Assembly: GCF_016908715.1 (NCBI RefSeq)
Contig: NZ_JAFBEK010000001.1
Location: forward strand, 186,001 to 250,000
Length of the DNA: 64,000 nucleotides
From: Leuconostoc rapi
GTDB taxonomy: Bacteria > Bacillota > Bacilli > Lactobacillales > Lactobacillaceae
Reading direction: 5' to 3'
Under the pieces are notes generated by a model, which was given only the letters and a program-made list of their open reading frames with translations, was not told the origin of the DNA and made no database searches. The translations under genes and the position numbers were made by a program. Positions 35,454 through 46,156 of the stretch are shown here, piece by piece (the stretch's first letter is position 1; each line of letters opens with the position of its first letter).

Positions 35454-37057
35454 AGAAACGTCAAGCTGCAGAAAAACGCGTCCAACAAACTGAAAAAACG
35501 CGAATTAATGTGCGTAGCTTAAATGAAGAATGTGGTATTTTTGGCGTATGGGGGCGCGATGATGCGGCCCAGCTTACTTATTATGGTTTACACGCTTTAC
35601 AACATCGTGGTCAAGAGGGTGCAGGAATTGTTTCGAACAACAGTGGTCATTTATGGCAAGAGCGCGGTTTGGGATTATTAAGCGACGTCTTTCGTGATCC
35701 CGCGCGTATTGAAGCGTTAACTGGTGAGAGTGCCATTGGGCATGTTCGCTATGCTACAGCAGGCTCTCATGGTGTTGAAAATATTCAACCTCTTATGGTT
35801 AATTTTCATGATATGCAAATTGCATTAGCGCACAATGGTAATCTAACCAATGCGAAAACGTTGCGCCAAAACTTAGAAAAAGACGGCGCGATTTTCCAAA
35901 GCTCATCTGATTCTGAAATCTTGTTACACTTAATTCGTCGCTCAAAAGCGGTCACATTTGTTGATAAATTAAAAGAGGCACTTCGTACTGTTCGTGGCGG
36001 ATTTGCTTATTTATTACTGACGCCACATGGCTTGTATGCGGCTTTGGATCCGCATGCTTTTCGACCATTTGTCATTGGACAAATGCCGGAAGGAAACTAT
36101 ATTGTAACCTCAGAAACAGCCGCATTAGATGTTATTGGCGCACGATTTGTTCGTGATGTACAACCAGGTGAGTTAATTGTAATTGATCATACCGGATTAA
36201 CGATTGACACATATACGGATAAGACAACGTTAAATATTGATGCGATGGAATACATTTACTTCGCACGACCCGATTCAACAATTTATGGTGTCAACGTGCA
36301 TAAAGCACGCAAACGTATGGGAGCTGCAGTAGCTGCAGAAAACCCTGTACCAGATGCAGATATTGTTGTTGGTGTGCCCAATTCAAGTTTGTCAGCAGCA
36401 GCAGGATTTGCCGAAGCTACTGGGTTACCAAACGAAATGGGGTTGGTTAAAAATCAATATATTGCGCGTACATTTATTGAACCTACACAAGATAAGCGTG
36501 AACGCGCAGTTCGCATGAAACTGAGTGCTGTTAAAGACGTTGTTCGGGATAAAAATGTTGTTTTAGTGGATGATTCAATCGTTCGTGGTACAACGTCTAT
36601 GTTTATTGTCCGTATGCTCAAAGAAGCGGGGGCAAAGTCAGTACATGTTCGTATTGCGAGTCCTGTATTTAAATTCCCATCATTTTACGGTATTGATATG
36701 CAAACGACAGATGAATTGATGGGTGCTAATAATACATTAGAGGAAATGCGTGACAAAATTGAAGCTGACTCACTTGGCTTTTTGTCCGTTGATGCCTTGG
36801 TCAAATCAATTGACCTACCGTATGATGGTCAGGGCACGGGATTGACAACAGCCTATTTTGACGGTCAATATCCAAGTCCAATTTATGATTATGAGGCAAG
36901 TCTTGAACAATTTCTGACAGATGGCAGTGTGAATTTTTCACCCGAACCAACAGATACTTATCATCCTCGTCAAGTCGCTTCATTACGTAATGAAGCGTTG
37001 TTGGCAGATGGTACGATTCATTTGGATTCGCAAACAATCCAGGGAGTAGAAGCATGA
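35435..37057 (+). CDS. purF: Amidophosphoribosyltransferase without Fe-S cysteines
   Basis: First committed step of purine synthesis: PRPP plus glutamine to phosphoribosylamine. 540 residues. A 33-residue leader ends at NEE, immediately before CGIFGVWG, whose Cys becomes the N-terminal nucleophile after cleavage. PRPP loop: [14 protein letters not shown]34 is the only cysteine: the positions that hold Fe-S ligands in the Bacillus enzyme read [20 protein letters not shown] and GLTTAYFDG. So the protein keeps a propeptide but cannot bind the 4Fe-4S cluster. The C-terminal tail of about 60 residues is longer than usual. GGAGAG precedes ATG, inside purL; the stop overlaps purM. Confidence 0.96.
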   Translation: MEIKSLEKRQAAEKRVQQTEKTRINVRSLNEECGIFGVWGRDDAAQLTYYGLHALQHRGQEGAGIVSNNSGHLWQERGLGLLSDVFRDPARIEALTGESAIGHVRYATAGSHGVENIQPLMVNFHDMQIALAHNGNLTNAKTLRQNLEKDGAIFQSSSDSEILLHLIRRSKAVTFVDKLKEALRTVRGGFAYLLLTPHGLYAALDPHAFRPFVIGQMPEGNYIVTSETAALDVIGARFVRDVQPGELIVIDHTGLTIDTYTDKTTLNIDAMEYIYFARPDSTIYGVNVHKARKRMGAAVAAENPVPDADIVVGVPNSSLSAAAGFAEATGLPNEMGLVKNQYIARTFIEPTQDKRERAVRMKLSAVKDVVRDKNVVLVDDSIVRGTTSMFIVRMLKEAGAKSVHVRIASPVFKFPSFYGIDMQTTDELMGANNTLEEMRDKIEADSLGFLSVDALVKSIDLPYDGQGTGLTTAYFDGQYPSPIYDYEASLEQFLTDGSVNFSPEPTDTYHPRQVASLRNEALLADGTIHLDSQTIQGVEA

Positions 37058-38091
37058 CTGAACAAAATGCTTATCAACGAGCAGGTGTAGATATTAAAGC
37101 TGGTGAAAAAGCCGTGGCACTCATGAAGGATGCTGTCGCCGATACTTATACACCTCGTGTATTGGATGGTATTGGCGGCTTTGGCGCAGCGTTCTCATTG
37201 GGATCTAGTTATCAAAATCCTGTGTTGGTGTCTGGTGCGGATGGTGTTGGCACCAAGTTGTTATTAGCCATTGCAGCTGATAAACATGATACCATCGGCC
37301 AAGATTTAGTTGCCATGGTGGCAAACGATATCTTAGCGCAAGGTGCTAAACCAGCATTTATGTTAGATTATTTAGCTGTGGATAAGATGCGACCAGAGGT
37401 CGTAGCAGAAATCGTAACTGGCGTTGCAAAAGCTGCTAAAGCATCTGGTATGGCGCTTATTGGTGGTGAAAGTGCTGAGTTACCAGGACTATATGCACCA
37501 AACCATTATGATCTTGCCGCGTTTGCTGTCGGTATTGCAGAACAAAATCAATTATTGAAACCTGAAAATGCTGCGGTTGGGGATGTTTTGATTGGACTAC
37601 CAGCGTCAGGTATTCATTCGAATGGCTACTCACTTGTCCGTCAAGTGTTGGGGATTGAAACAGCTGATGATTTTAAAAATTTGTCTGCCGATGAGCAAAA
37701 CGTGTTAATGACACCAACTACTTTGTATGCTGAGACAGTTTGGCCGTTAATTGAAAAAGGTCTTGTGCAATCAATGGCTCACATCACTGGTGGGGGCATT
37801 ACTGAGAATTTACCACGTGCGTTCACGTCAGATTTATCTGCTCAAATTATTTGGGGATCATGGCCAATATTGCCAATATTTAATCAACTTCAGGCCGCTG
37901 GTCACTTGTCTACTGATGATATGCTATTAACATTTAATAATGGTTTGGGTATGGTTTTAGTGGTTAAGCCGGAAAATCGTGAGGCAGTTATGGCGCAATT
38001 GCAAGTTAATAATCAGGCGGCATATGTTATTGGTGAAATCACTGCTGAATCAGGGGCCAGAGTTACTTTTTCAGGAGACGAACCATGGTGA
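37054..38091 (+). CDS. purM: AIR synthase (FGAM cyclo-ligase)
   Basis: Closes FGAM to AIR with ATP, 345 residues. Family signatures: [47 protein letters not shown] and [17 protein letters not shown] overlaps the purF stop by 4 nt, with GGGAG upstream. The stop overlaps purN by 7 nt. Length and motifs are ordinary. Confidence 0.97.
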   Translation: MTEQNAYQRAGVDIKAGEKAVALMKDAVADTYTPRVLDGIGGFGAAFSLGSSYQNPVLVSGADGVGTKLLLAIAADKHDTIGQDLVAMVANDILAQGAKPAFMLDYLAVDKMRPEVVAEIVTGVAKAAKASGMALIGGESAELPGLYAPNHYDLAAFAVGIAEQNQLLKPENAAVGDVLIGLPASGIHSNGYSLVRQVLGIETADDFKNLSADEQNVLMTPTTLYAETVWPLIEKGLVQSMAHITGGGITENLPRAFTSDLSAQIIWGSWPILPIFNQLQAAGHLSTDDMLLTFNNGLGMVLVVKPENREAVMAQLQVNNQAAYVIGEITAESGARVTFSGDEPW

Positions 38092-38675
38092 AAAAAGTGA
38101 GATTGGCTGTATTTGCATCAGGAATCGGCACAAATTTTCAAGCGCTACATGATGCGATTTTACAACGGCAATTAAATGCTGAAATTGTACGATTAGTTGT
38201 TGATAAGTCGACAGCTGGGGCGCTAAATCTAGCTAAATTATTTGGTATACCAGCAACATTTATTAAATATTCTGATTATGATACAAAATCATTAGCCGAA
38301 CAAGTTATTCTTGAGCAGTTAGTAGAAGACGATGTGCATGGTATTTTGCTTGCCGGTTACATGCGAATTTTAACACCAAAATTAATTGATGCGTATCCTG
38401 GTAGAATTGTTAATTTACATCCGGCAATGTTACCCCAATTTCCTGGACGTCACAGTATTTTAGATGCATATGAAGCAGGTGTTGGTAAGACAGGCGTTAC
38501 GGTACATTTTGTGGATAGTGGTGTTGATACAGGAACCATTATTGACCAACAGTCAGTGCCACGATTTCCTGAAGATACGTTACTAGACTTGGAAACACGT
38601 ATCCATAATGTCGAGCATGTTTTATATCCAAACACTTTAGAACAGTTACTTAACAAAGGAGTATTCTTACAATGA
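38085..38675 (+). CDS. purN: Glycinamide ribonucleotide formyltransferase
   Basis: Transfers the formyl group of 10-formyl-THF to GAR, 196 residues. Seen: [12 protein letters not shown] (GAR site), [30 protein letters not shown] (with the catalytic Asn and His), and [17 protein letters not shown] with the catalytic Asp. The cofactor is made by fhs further along the cluster. CAGGAG is well placed before ATG 38085; the stop overlaps purH by 4 nt. Confidence 0.96.
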   Translation: MVKKVRLAVFASGIGTNFQALHDAILQRQLNAEIVRLVVDKSTAGALNLAKLFGIPATFIKYSDYDTKSLAEQVILEQLVEDDVHGILLAGYMRILTPKLIDAYPGRIVNLHPAMLPQFPGRHSILDAYEAGVGKTGVTVHFVDSGVDTGTIIDQQSVPRFPEDTLLDLETRIHNVEHVLYPNTLEQLLNKGVFLQ

Positions 38676-40198
38676 CACGTGCATTACTTAGTGTTTCTGA
38701 TAAAAGTGGTCTGGTACCATTTGCTAAAAAATTAGTTGAATTAGGCTATGAATTAGTTTCAACTGGTGGGACACATCGCGTGCTTACTGAAGCAGGTCTT
38801 GATGTTATTGCCATTGACGACGTAACGGACTTTCCAGAAATGTTGGATGGTCGCGTTAAAACTTTGCATCCGCGTGTGCATGCGGGATTGCTAGCACGAC
38901 GTGATTTGCCTGAGCATATGGCGAAATTGTCAGAATTTAATATTACGCCAATTGATATGGTTGTTGTGAATCTTTATCCATTTAAGGCAACCATTCAAAA
39001 ACCAGGTGTTTCTCAGGCTGAAGCTATTGAGAATATTGATATTGGTGGCCCTTCCATGTTACGTTCAGCTGCCAAAAACTTTTCGGCTGTTTTGCCAATT
39101 GTTGATCCAACTGATTATGATGTTATAATCGATAAACTGCAAGCCGGAGAAGTGGATGCGACTTATCGCCAACTACTTGCGGCCAAGGTATTTCAGCATA
39201 CAGCGAGTTATGATGCTTTAATCGCTGATTATTTAACAACCTCAGAATTTCCTGACAAGTTAACATTACCATATGAAAAATTTGATGATATGCGTTATGG
39301 CGAAAATCCGCATCAAAAGGCGGCTGCTTATAAGGTTGCTTTGCCGGAAACATATTCAGTGTTGCATGCTGATATTTTGCATGGTAAGCAATTATCATAC
39401 AACAATATTCGCGATGCAGATGCTGCCCTACGTATTATTGCTGAATTCAAAGAAACAACAGTTGTAACAGTTAAGCATATGAACCCCGCAGGTATTGGTC
39501 AAGGGCAGACATTAGAGGAAGCTTGGGATAAAGCTTTTGAAGCTGATAATGTGTCAATATTTGGTGGGATTGTTGCCTTAAATCGAGAGGTTGATGCTAT
39601 AACTGCTGAAAAGATGCATGCTATTTTCTTAGAAATCATTATTGCGCCCAGCTTTACACCAGAAGCATTTGAAATTTTGTCAGCTAAGAAAAATTTACGC
39701 TTACTTAAATTACCATTTACAACTGTTATTCCTCAAAAATTGGAAGTGACCTCAGTATTGGGTGGCATTGTTGTGCAAGAACGCGATTTACATGAGGAAA
39801 CAGAAGCAAATTTTGAAGTTGTTTCAAAAGCACAGCCAACTGCTGAACAATTACGCGCGCTGATTTTTGCACAAAAAGTTGTGAAGCATGTTAAATCAAA
39901 TGCGATTATCATTGCTCGAGACGGTCAAACATTAGGGATGGGTGCAGGGCAGCCTAATAGAATTGATTCTGTTGTTTATTCAATTCAAAAAGCAACCACT
40001 AAAGTGGGATTTGATGAAGCTGTGTTGGCTTCAGATGCCTTTTTCCCAATGGATGATTCTGTACAATACGCAGCCGAGCATGGTATTAAGGCAATTGTTG
40101 AGCCAGGTGGATCAATTAAGGATAAGGATTCAATTGCCAAGGCAGACGAATTAGGGGTTGTGCTTGTTTTCTCAGGTACGCGACATTTTAAACATTAA
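38672..40198 (+). CDS. purH: AICAR transformylase / IMP cyclohydrolase
   Basis: Bifunctional enzyme for the last two steps to IMP, 508 residues. The N-terminal cyclohydrolase (MGS-like) domain shows [30 protein letters not shown] and [10 protein letters not shown]. The transformylase domain shows [41 protein letters not shown] and [20 protein letters not shown] precedes ATG by 10 nt, within the end of purN. No strong terminator follows. Confidence 0.97.
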   Translation: MTRALLSVSDKSGLVPFAKKLVELGYELVSTGGTHRVLTEAGLDVIAIDDVTDFPEMLDGRVKTLHPRVHAGLLARRDLPEHMAKLSEFNITPIDMVVVNLYPFKATIQKPGVSQAEAIENIDIGGPSMLRSAAKNFSAVLPIVDPTDYDVIIDKLQAGEVDATYRQLLAAKVFQHTASYDALIADYLTTSEFPDKLTLPYEKFDDMRYGENPHQKAAAYKVALPETYSVLHADILHGKQLSYNNIRDADAALRIIAEFKETTVVTVKHMNPAGIGQGQTLEEAWDKAFEADNVSIFGGIVALNREVDAITAEKMHAIFLEIIIAPSFTPEAFEILSAKKNLRLLKLPFTTVIPQKLEVTSVLGGIVVQERDLHEETEANFEVVSKAQPTAEQLRALIFAQKVVKHVKSNAIIIARDGQTLGMGAGQPNRIDSVVYSIQKATTKVGFDEAVLASDAFFPMDDSVQYAAEHGIKAIVEPGGSIKDKDSIAKADELGVVLVFSGTRHFKH

Positions 40199-40263
40199 AA
40201 GCGATGTGGTGTCGTCTTGTTTGGCAAGCTTTTTATGTTATAATTTTTGACAGAGGAATGCAC

Positions 40264-40725
40264 ATGTCACGAACAACATCTGTTGAGTTAACCAATATGA
40301 TTATGATTGAAAATCTAACGACCAAGGAAGTTTTGGTTGAAAATCGAAAAAATCCATCTTGGCCTGGTGTCACTTTTCCGGGTGGTCACATTGAAACTAA
40401 CGAAACAATTGTAGCAAGTGTTATTCGTGAAGCATATGAAGAGACTGGTTTGAAAGTTATAAATCCGACATTAGTTGGTATAAAAGAGTGGCCATTGCAA
40501 GACGGTGGGCGGTACATTGTCATGCTATTTAAAGCGACGAACTATCAAGGTGAGATTCATTCTGGACGTGAGGGTAAAATATTTTGGACAACACGTGATG
40601 CTTTAAAAAATATGCAGACGCCAGGAACATTCATGGAAATGTTACCGTTATTCGATACACAGGAAATTAGTGAGTTGGCACTGAGTGCATCAATCAATGG
40701 TCGACGTCAAACCACTTGGTTGTAA
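40264..40725 (+). CDS. NUDIX hydrolase, MutT-like
   Basis: 153 residues. The Nudix box GGHIETNETIVASVIREAYEETGL is complete (GX5EX7REUXEEXGL pattern). Members hydrolyse nucleoside diphosphates linked to another moiety; the 8-oxo-dGTP-type assignment common for such sequences is inference. The frame reaches back to 40204, but ATG 40264 has GAGGAA 6 nt upstream. It sits between purH and the purD operator, so it is probably the last gene of the purE transcript; a nucleotide-cleaning role would fit that place. Confidence 0.85.
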   Translation: MSRTTSVELTNMIMIENLTTKEVLVENRKNPSWPGVTFPGGHIETNETIVASVIREAYEETGLKVINPTLVGIKEWPLQDGGRYIVMLFKATNYQGEIHSGREGKIFWTTRDALKNMQTPGTFMEMLPLFDTQEISELALSASINGRRQTTWL

Positions 40726-40738
40726 CCGGATACATTCC

Positions 40739-40868
40739 AAACGTTCGGTTAATATCATAAATATTAGACAAACGTTCGTAAATAACGAACGTTTTTTTGT
40801 TTTGTGAGAAAAAGATAATTTATAAACGAACAAAATAGTGTTTGAATCTGATAAACTAGATTTATAAT
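40739..40868 (+). promoter_or_regulatory. PurR-type operator module and promoter of purD
   Basis: Half-site AAACGTTCGG (40739-40748); palindrome AAACGTTCGT-AAATA-ACGAACGTTT (40770-40794); TTTGTG (40801-40806); reverse half-site AAACGAAC (40824-40831); then a likely -35 TTTGAA (40841-40846) and -10 TATAAT (40863-40868). The palindrome is followed by a T run, so as RNA it could also terminate the upstream transcript. Confidence 0.82.
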
Positions 40869-40894
40869 ATGATATTAAGAGGCTAGAGGATACG

Positions 40895-42151
40895 ATGAAA
40901 AAAGTATTGATTATTGGTTCTGGTGCACGCGAACATGCTTTAGCGCAAACATTTTTGCGTAGTCAACAGGTCAATCAGGTGATTGTCGCACCTGGGAATG
41001 ATGGTATGACTGATGCAGGGATACAGCGCGAAAGTATTTTAGTGACAGATTTACATGCTTTGCGTGATTTTGCGTTAGCACAAGCAATTGATTTGACCTT
41101 TGTTGGAAATGAAGAACCGCTGACTTTAGGCATTGTTGATTTATTTGAAGCAGCAGGACTCACTATCTTTGGTCCTTCTAAAGCAGCAGCGCAATTGGAA
41201 GGCTCGAAATCATTCACAAATGAGCTGCTAAACAAGTACGACATACCCACTGCAAGCTCTCAAACGGTGCATACTTTAGCACAGGCAGAGACTGTAGTGA
41301 AAACATTTGGATTACCTATTGTATTTAAATTGGATGGTTTAGCGTTGGGGAAAGGTGTCACAATTATTTTTGATGAGGCACAAGCTGTGACGTATTTAAC
41401 TCGTTTGTACAAAGATAGTCCAACTGCCGTTTTAGTAATCGAAGAATATCTTGAAGGTGTTGAATTTTCTGTTTTTACACTTGTAGGTTCAAATGGGGTA
41501 ATGGTGCATGCACCGTTGGCACAAGACCATAAGCGCCGTTTTGATCAGGATAAAGGACCAAACACTGGTGGAATGGGTGCGTATAGTCCAGTACGTTGGA
41601 TTAGTGAAACGACAAAATCACAGGCAATTTCAGAACTCGTGACACCAACAATTATGGCAATGCAAAAAGAAGGAACACCGTTTACTGGTGTTCTCTACAC
41701 TGGTGTGATGTTGACTAAGACGGGTCCAAAGGTTATCGAATTTAACGTGAGATTTGGTGATCCTGAGGCACAGGTTGTCTTGCCACAGTACACTGGTGAT
41801 TTTTATGCATTAATTTTAAACTTACTGAATGGTCGCTCAACGGCGAACAAGTGGCAGATTGATGATGTTTATGTTGGCGTAGTTTTAGTATCAGAAGGAT
41901 ACCCCGAATCACCCGTACGTGGTGCACGCGTGCCACTGCCGGAGAATGTGACACCATTGACGATGAATTATGCAGGTGTGCAAGCAGGTATGGCAAATGG
42001 TGGCCGTGTCGTGACTGTGATTGGTCATGACAAAACAGCAACATATGCGCAACAAAAAGTCTATAATAAAATAGATAGTTTAGATACAGAATTACGATAT
42101 CGACATGATATTGCCTATCAAGCAGTGGACAGTGAAAGACAAACATTGTGA
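40895..42151 (+). CDS. purD: Phosphoribosylamine-glycine ligase (GAR synthetase)
   Basis: ATP-grasp ligase for the second step of purine synthesis, 418 residues. N-terminus VLIIGSGAREHALAQTF, PSKAAAQLEGSKSF, LDGLALGKGVTI, DHKRRFDQDKGPNTGGMGAYSP and the metal site EFNVRFGDPEAQV identify it. TAGAGG is 7 nt before ATG. In many relatives purD closes the main operon; here it has its own promoter and PurR-type operators. A gap of 82 nt separates it from fhs. Confidence 0.96.
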   Translation: MKKVLIIGSGAREHALAQTFLRSQQVNQVIVAPGNDGMTDAGIQRESILVTDLHALRDFALAQAIDLTFVGNEEPLTLGIVDLFEAAGLTIFGPSKAAAQLEGSKSFTNELLNKYDIPTASSQTVHTLAQAETVVKTFGLPIVFKLDGLALGKGVTIIFDEAQAVTYLTRLYKDSPTAVLVIEEYLEGVEFSVFTLVGSNGVMVHAPLAQDHKRRFDQDKGPNTGGMGAYSPVRWISETTKSQAISELVTPTIMAMQKEGTPFTGVLYTGVMLTKTGPKVIEFNVRFGDPEAQVVLPQYTGDFYALILNLLNGRSTANKWQIDDVYVGVVLVSEGYPESPVRGARVPLPENVTPLTMNYAGVQAGMANGGRVVTVIGHDKTATYAQQKVYNKIDSLDTELRYRHDIAYQAVDSERQTL

Positions 42152-42233
42152 ATATTTTAAGTGAGACATTATGCTAAAAATATTGATATAAGTACTAAAA
42201 TAATAGATAGATCTAAATTAAGGGGAAATCAAT

Positions 42234-43898
42234 ATGCAAACAGATATTGAAATTGCGCAAGCAGCAGAAATTAAACCAATTACTGAAATTGCGTCTAACA
42301 TAGGCCTTAAAGCACATGAAATTGTGCCTTATGGTTATGATAAGACGAAAATAGCATTAGATCCATCGGTTAGTCGAAAAAAAGACCTTGGTAAATTAAT
42401 TCTCGTGACATCGATTAATCCAACGCCTGCAGGTGAGGGAAAATCAACTGTAACGGTGGGTCTAGCCGATGCATTACAACTTGCTGGTAGAAAGGCTATG
42501 ATTGCCCTTCGTGAACCATCTCTTGGTCCAGTTATGGGCATGAAGGGCGGAGCCACTGGCGGTGGTTATGCTCAGGTTTTGCCGATGGCCGACATTAATT
42601 TACACTTTACTGGCGATTTTCATGCTTTAACATCAGCACACGACACGTTAGCTGCAATCTTGGATAATAGCTTACAACAGGGAAACCCATTAAATATTGA
42701 CCCGAGACGTATTTTGTGGAAACGTGTGTTGGATATCAATGATCGTGCGCTCAGACATGTGAGTATCGGTATGGGTGGGCCAACTTCTGGCGTGCCACGT
42801 GAAGATGGTTTTGATATTACTGTCGCATCAGAATTGATGGCCATTTTGACACTATCAACAGATTTAATGGATTTGAAAGAACGTATTGCTCGGATTGTTG
42901 TTGGTTATACATATGAAAAAGAACCAGTGACAGTCAAAGAATTAGGTGTCGCTGGCGCACTAACTGTCTTACTTAAGGATGCGATTAAGCCTAATCTTGT
43001 ACAAACAATTGCTCATACGCCTGCCATCATTCACGGTGGACCATTTGCCAATATAGCACAAGGAACTAATTCTATTTTGGCAACTAAAACAGCACTTCAG
43101 TTGGCAGATTATGCAGTCACCGAGGCTGGATTTGGCGCTGACTTGGGTGGTGAAAAGTTTTTGGATGTCAAAGTGCCATTACTTGGCAAGACGCCGGATA
43201 CGATTGTTGTGGTTGCTACGGTGCGTGCTTTAAAGCATCATGGTGGTGTGGCACTGGCAGATTTAAACACAGAAAATGTGGATGCGCTTGCTACTGGTTT
43301 GAAAAATCTTGGGCAACATTTAACAGCAATGGGACGCTATGGTGTGCCAGTTGTTGTGGCAATTAATCGTTTCACCGCAGATACTGAGACGGAATTACAA
43401 ACCATTAAGGACTATGTTAGACAATTTGGCGCAACGGCTTATACAACAGAAGTTTGGGCTAAAGGGGGCGCTGGGGCACAAGAATTAGCTTCAGCCGTGA
43501 TAGAAACAGTTGAGCAGGAATCTGATTTCACACCACTATACCAGCCTGAAGACGAAGCAGTTGATAAATTGAATGCGATTGTTCAGACGATTTATGGTGG
43601 TAAAAAAATCGCATTAGAGCCAAAGGCACAAAAGCAATTGGCAGAATTTAAGCAACGCGGTTGGGATAAATTGCCTATTATCATGGCAAAAACGCAATAT
43701 TCTTTATCTGACAATGCGAAGCAACTCGGGGCACCGAAAGACTTTATTATCACTGTTCGTGAGTTTGTGCCCAAATTAGGTGCAGGTTTTCTTGTAGCTA
43801 TGACTGGTAATATTTTAACCATGCCAGGGTTACCAAAACACCCTGCGGCATTTGATATTGATATTGATGAGCACGGTGTCATTACTGGTTTGTTTTAA
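42234..43898 (+). CDS. fhs: Formate-tetrahydrofolate ligase
   Basis: Makes 10-formyl-THF from formate, THF and ATP, the one-carbon donor for PurN and PurH, 554 residues. P-loop region [54 protein letters not shown] and the C-terminal [15 protein letters not shown] are conserved. AGGGG lies 8 nt before ATG 42234. Probably co-transcribed with purD and the esterase gene (44 nt downstream), with no terminator between. Confidence 0.97.
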   Translation: MQTDIEIAQAAEIKPITEIASNIGLKAHEIVPYGYDKTKIALDPSVSRKKDLGKLILVTSINPTPAGEGKSTVTVGLADALQLAGRKAMIALREPSLGPVMGMKGGATGGGYAQVLPMADINLHFTGDFHALTSAHDTLAAILDNSLQQGNPLNIDPRRILWKRVLDINDRALRHVSIGMGGPTSGVPREDGFDITVASELMAILTLSTDLMDLKERIARIVVGYTYEKEPVTVKELGVAGALTVLLKDAIKPNLVQTIAHTPAIIHGGPFANIAQGTNSILATKTALQLADYAVTEAGFGADLGGEKFLDVKVPLLGKTPDTIVVVATVRALKHHGGVALADLNTENVDALATGLKNLGQHLTAMGRYGVPVVVAINRFTADTETELQTIKDYVRQFGATAYTTEVWAKGGAGAQELASAVIETVEQESDFTPLYQPEDEAVDKLNAIVQTIYGGKKIALEPKAQKQLAEFKQRGWDKLPIIMAKTQYSLSDNAKQLGAPKDFIITVREFVPKLGAGFLVAMTGNILTMPGLPKHPAAFDIDIDEHGVITGLF

Positions 43899-43942
43899 GT
43901 TTAATCGTAGGTTTGTGGAAAATCAATTAGATAAGGGGACGT

Positions 43943-44746
43943 ATGGCATTTTTACAAGTTAATTATTATTCAAAAATTTTGGGGATGGATCGGATGATGA
44001 ATGTGATACTCCCTGAATTATCTGACCATAATCCTGATTGGCGCAACGAGACGTTAAAAGATATACCAGTGTTATATCTGCTACATGGTATGTCTGGTGA
44101 TCAAGCGATTTGGCAACGGCGAACAAGTATTGAGCGTCTCATTCGCCAAACACCGATTGCAATTGTCATGCCATCTACTGATTTAGCTTGGTATACGAAT
44201 ACAAAATATGGCATGGCATACTTCGATGCACTATCAATTGAGTTGCCTCAAAAAGTAGCAGAACTATTTCCTCAAATCTCAACAAAACGAGATAAAAATT
44301 TTGTAGCTGGTTTATCGATGGGCGGCTATGGTGCCTTTAAAATGGCTTTTAACGGAGACCAGTTTAGTTATGCCGCATCATTGTCTGGGGCACTTATGGG
44401 GGATCCAAATTTTCCTGAAAGAGAAACGTGGCAAAATGCAGCGTATTGGCAGGGTATTTTTGGCGACTTGAATGATTTTATAGGATCAGAAAATGACGTC
44501 ATTGCGCTGGCACAAAAACAAGCAGCGACAAAGCAACAATTACCACAACTATATGCTTGGATTGGTGAACAAGATTATTTATATCAGATGAACCAAAATA
44601 CGATCCCGAAAATTCGTGATTTAGGCTACAACGTCACGTATGAAACCAGTCCAGGGGAGCATGAATGGTACTATTGGGACAAACAAATTGAACGTGTTTT
44701 AGAATGGTTACCCATCAACTATCAGCAAGAAAAGCGTTTATCTTGA
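43943..44746 (+). CDS. Alpha/beta-hydrolase esterase, EstA/tributyrin-esterase type
   Basis: 267 residues of the esterase D-like family. The nucleophile elbow is GLSMGGYG (Ser about residue 126), the oxyanion side LLHGMSGDQAIW, and the catalytic Asp and His are likely in IGEQDYLYQ and SPGEHEWYYW. Lactococcal EstA of the same family cleaves short-chain acyl esters; the related S-formylglutathione hydrolases release formate. Location beside fhs makes a formyl-related substrate conceivable but unproven. No signal peptide. AAGGGGA precedes the ATG. Confidence 0.85.
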   Translation: MAFLQVNYYSKILGMDRMMNVILPELSDHNPDWRNETLKDIPVLYLLHGMSGDQAIWQRRTSIERLIRQTPIAIVMPSTDLAWYTNTKYGMAYFDALSIELPQKVAELFPQISTKRDKNFVAGLSMGGYGAFKMAFNGDQFSYAASLSGALMGDPNFPERETWQNAAYWQGIFGDLNDFIGSENDVIALAQKQAATKQQLPQLYAWIGEQDYLYQMNQNTIPKIRDLGYNVTYETSPGEHEWYYWDKQIERVLEWLPINYQQEKRLS

Positions 44747-44860
44747 AACAACTGCTATATCATTGACGACAACAAAAGGTCATTATTTTATTGTTTGTTC
44801 AATACAAGTTCATTTCAACCTGCATAGAATAAACAAAACTAATCAAAATAACAGAAATCG

Positions 44861-44927
44861 AGAGGAAACGCGTGTGGGTGATAGTCACTTGAATCGTGTG
44901 TATACGCCCACATGCTGACATATCATG
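44861..44927 (+). promoter_or_regulatory. Split ribosome-binding site of the OFA transporter gene
   Basis: AGAGGA (44861-44866) is 58 nt from ATG 44925. The arms 44870-44880 and 44905-44915 pair over 11 continuous positions (two G-U pairs), enclosing a 24-nt loop with small inner pairs. Outside the hairpin 3 nt and 9 nt remain, an effective spacing of 12 nt. Without folding the Shine-Dalgarno would serve only a six-codon frame (GTG 44872 to TGA 44892). Confidence 0.6.
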
Positions 44928-46142
44928 GAAAATAAATGGCTACGAGCGGCTTTGCCTGCCTTATTAATTCACGGCAGCATTGGAACAGTATACGCATGGA
45001 GCGTCTTTAAACAAGCAGTGGCCGATCAAATAGGCGCCAGTGTACCAGAAGTCGAGTGGGCTTTCTCAATTGCAATTTTATTTTTAGGATTATCTGCAGC
45101 AGCATTGGGTCACTTTGTGGAACGTAATATCAAGAAGTCGGCACTACTATCAACAGCATTTTTTGTTGTTGGCATGATTGGCACAGGGATCAGTATTCAA
45201 CAAAAATCGTTAATTGGTATTTATATTTTTTATGGTGTTGTAATGGGTATTGGGCTCGGTATTGGTTATTTAACGCCAGTTAAAAATTTAATGCTGTGGT
45301 TTTCAGATAATAAAGGGTTAGGTACGGGGCTTGCAGTTGCTGGTTTTGGATTAGCAAAAATGGTTTTCTCACCAATCATGATGGCACTACAAACACATGT
45401 TGGTTTATGGCAAATGTTTGTGATTTTAGCTATTGTGTTTGCTGTCATGATGCTCATTGCAGTTATGCTAATTCGAAAGCCTTTAGATTGGCATGAACAA
45501 CCTTTAACGCGTCGTTTTAATCCATTGGCTCTGATTAAAAATACTAATTTTATTGGCATATGGCTGATGTTTTATCTTAATATCACAGCAGGATTGGCAA
45601 TTATTTCACAAGAAAAAGATATTTTGACAGGGCTCACACAAACAAATGGCACAATGGTTTTTTCAGTGACAGCTATTGCGACAATTATGAGTATTGATGC
45701 GTTTTTCAACGCTGCTGGTCGTATTGGTTTTGCGACTTTCTCTGATCGGCTAAAGGATCGTAATACAGTATATCAGATGATATTTTTGATGTGCTTAGTC
45801 ATGGTATTATTGACCTATTTCTCGCCTCAGTCGAGTACAACCAAAATAATCGTGATTGTCGCGACATTCTTCCTAATTAATGCAGGTTATGGTGGTGGAT
45901 TTTCAGCTTTACCACCCTTATTAGCAGATCGTTTTGGTATGAAAGCTATTTCTAAAATTCATGGTATGGCGCTTACAGCTTGGGCTGTGGCTGGTTTATC
46001 GGGTAATCAATTGGCTAGTTTCATTGTTCATGGTCTTGGTATGTCATATCAAGTTGTGTTTGTGGCGATTGCTGTCTTGTATGCCATTGCATTTTTGATC
46101 TCAAGATTTATTGTAAAACCAACGCGTACCATTATCGAATAA
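44925..46142 (+). CDS. MFS transporter, OFA (oxalate/formate antiporter) family
   Basis: 405 residues with 12 hydrophobic segments. The first segment ALLIHGSIGTVYAWSVFKQAV and the loop ISKIHGMALTAWAVAGLSG are characteristic of the OFA branch of the major facilitator superfamily. Substrates in this branch include oxalate, formate and other small acids; a formate role beside fhs is attractive but inferred. No Shine-Dalgarno adjoins ATG 44925; see the split site at 44861. It lies between the esterase gene and the purB operator and may belong to the purD transcript. Confidence 0.85.
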   Translation: MENKWLRAALPALLIHGSIGTVYAWSVFKQAVADQIGASVPEVEWAFSIAILFLGLSAAALGHFVERNIKKSALLSTAFFVVGMIGTGISIQQKSLIGIYIFYGVVMGIGLGIGYLTPVKNLMLWFSDNKGLGTGLAVAGFGLAKMVFSPIMMALQTHVGLWQMFVILAIVFAVMMLIAVMLIRKPLDWHEQPLTRRFNPLALIKNTNFIGIWLMFYLNITAGLAIISQEKDILTGLTQTNGTMVFSVTAIATIMSIDAFFNAAGRIGFATFSDRLKDRNTVYQMIFLMCLVMVLLTYFSPQSSTTKIIVIVATFFLINAGYGGGFSALPPLLADRFGMKAISKIHGMALTAWAVAGLSGNQLASFIVHGLGMSYQVVFVAIAVLYAIAFLISRFIVKPTRTIIE

Positions 46143-46156
46143 AACGGTTACATTCT

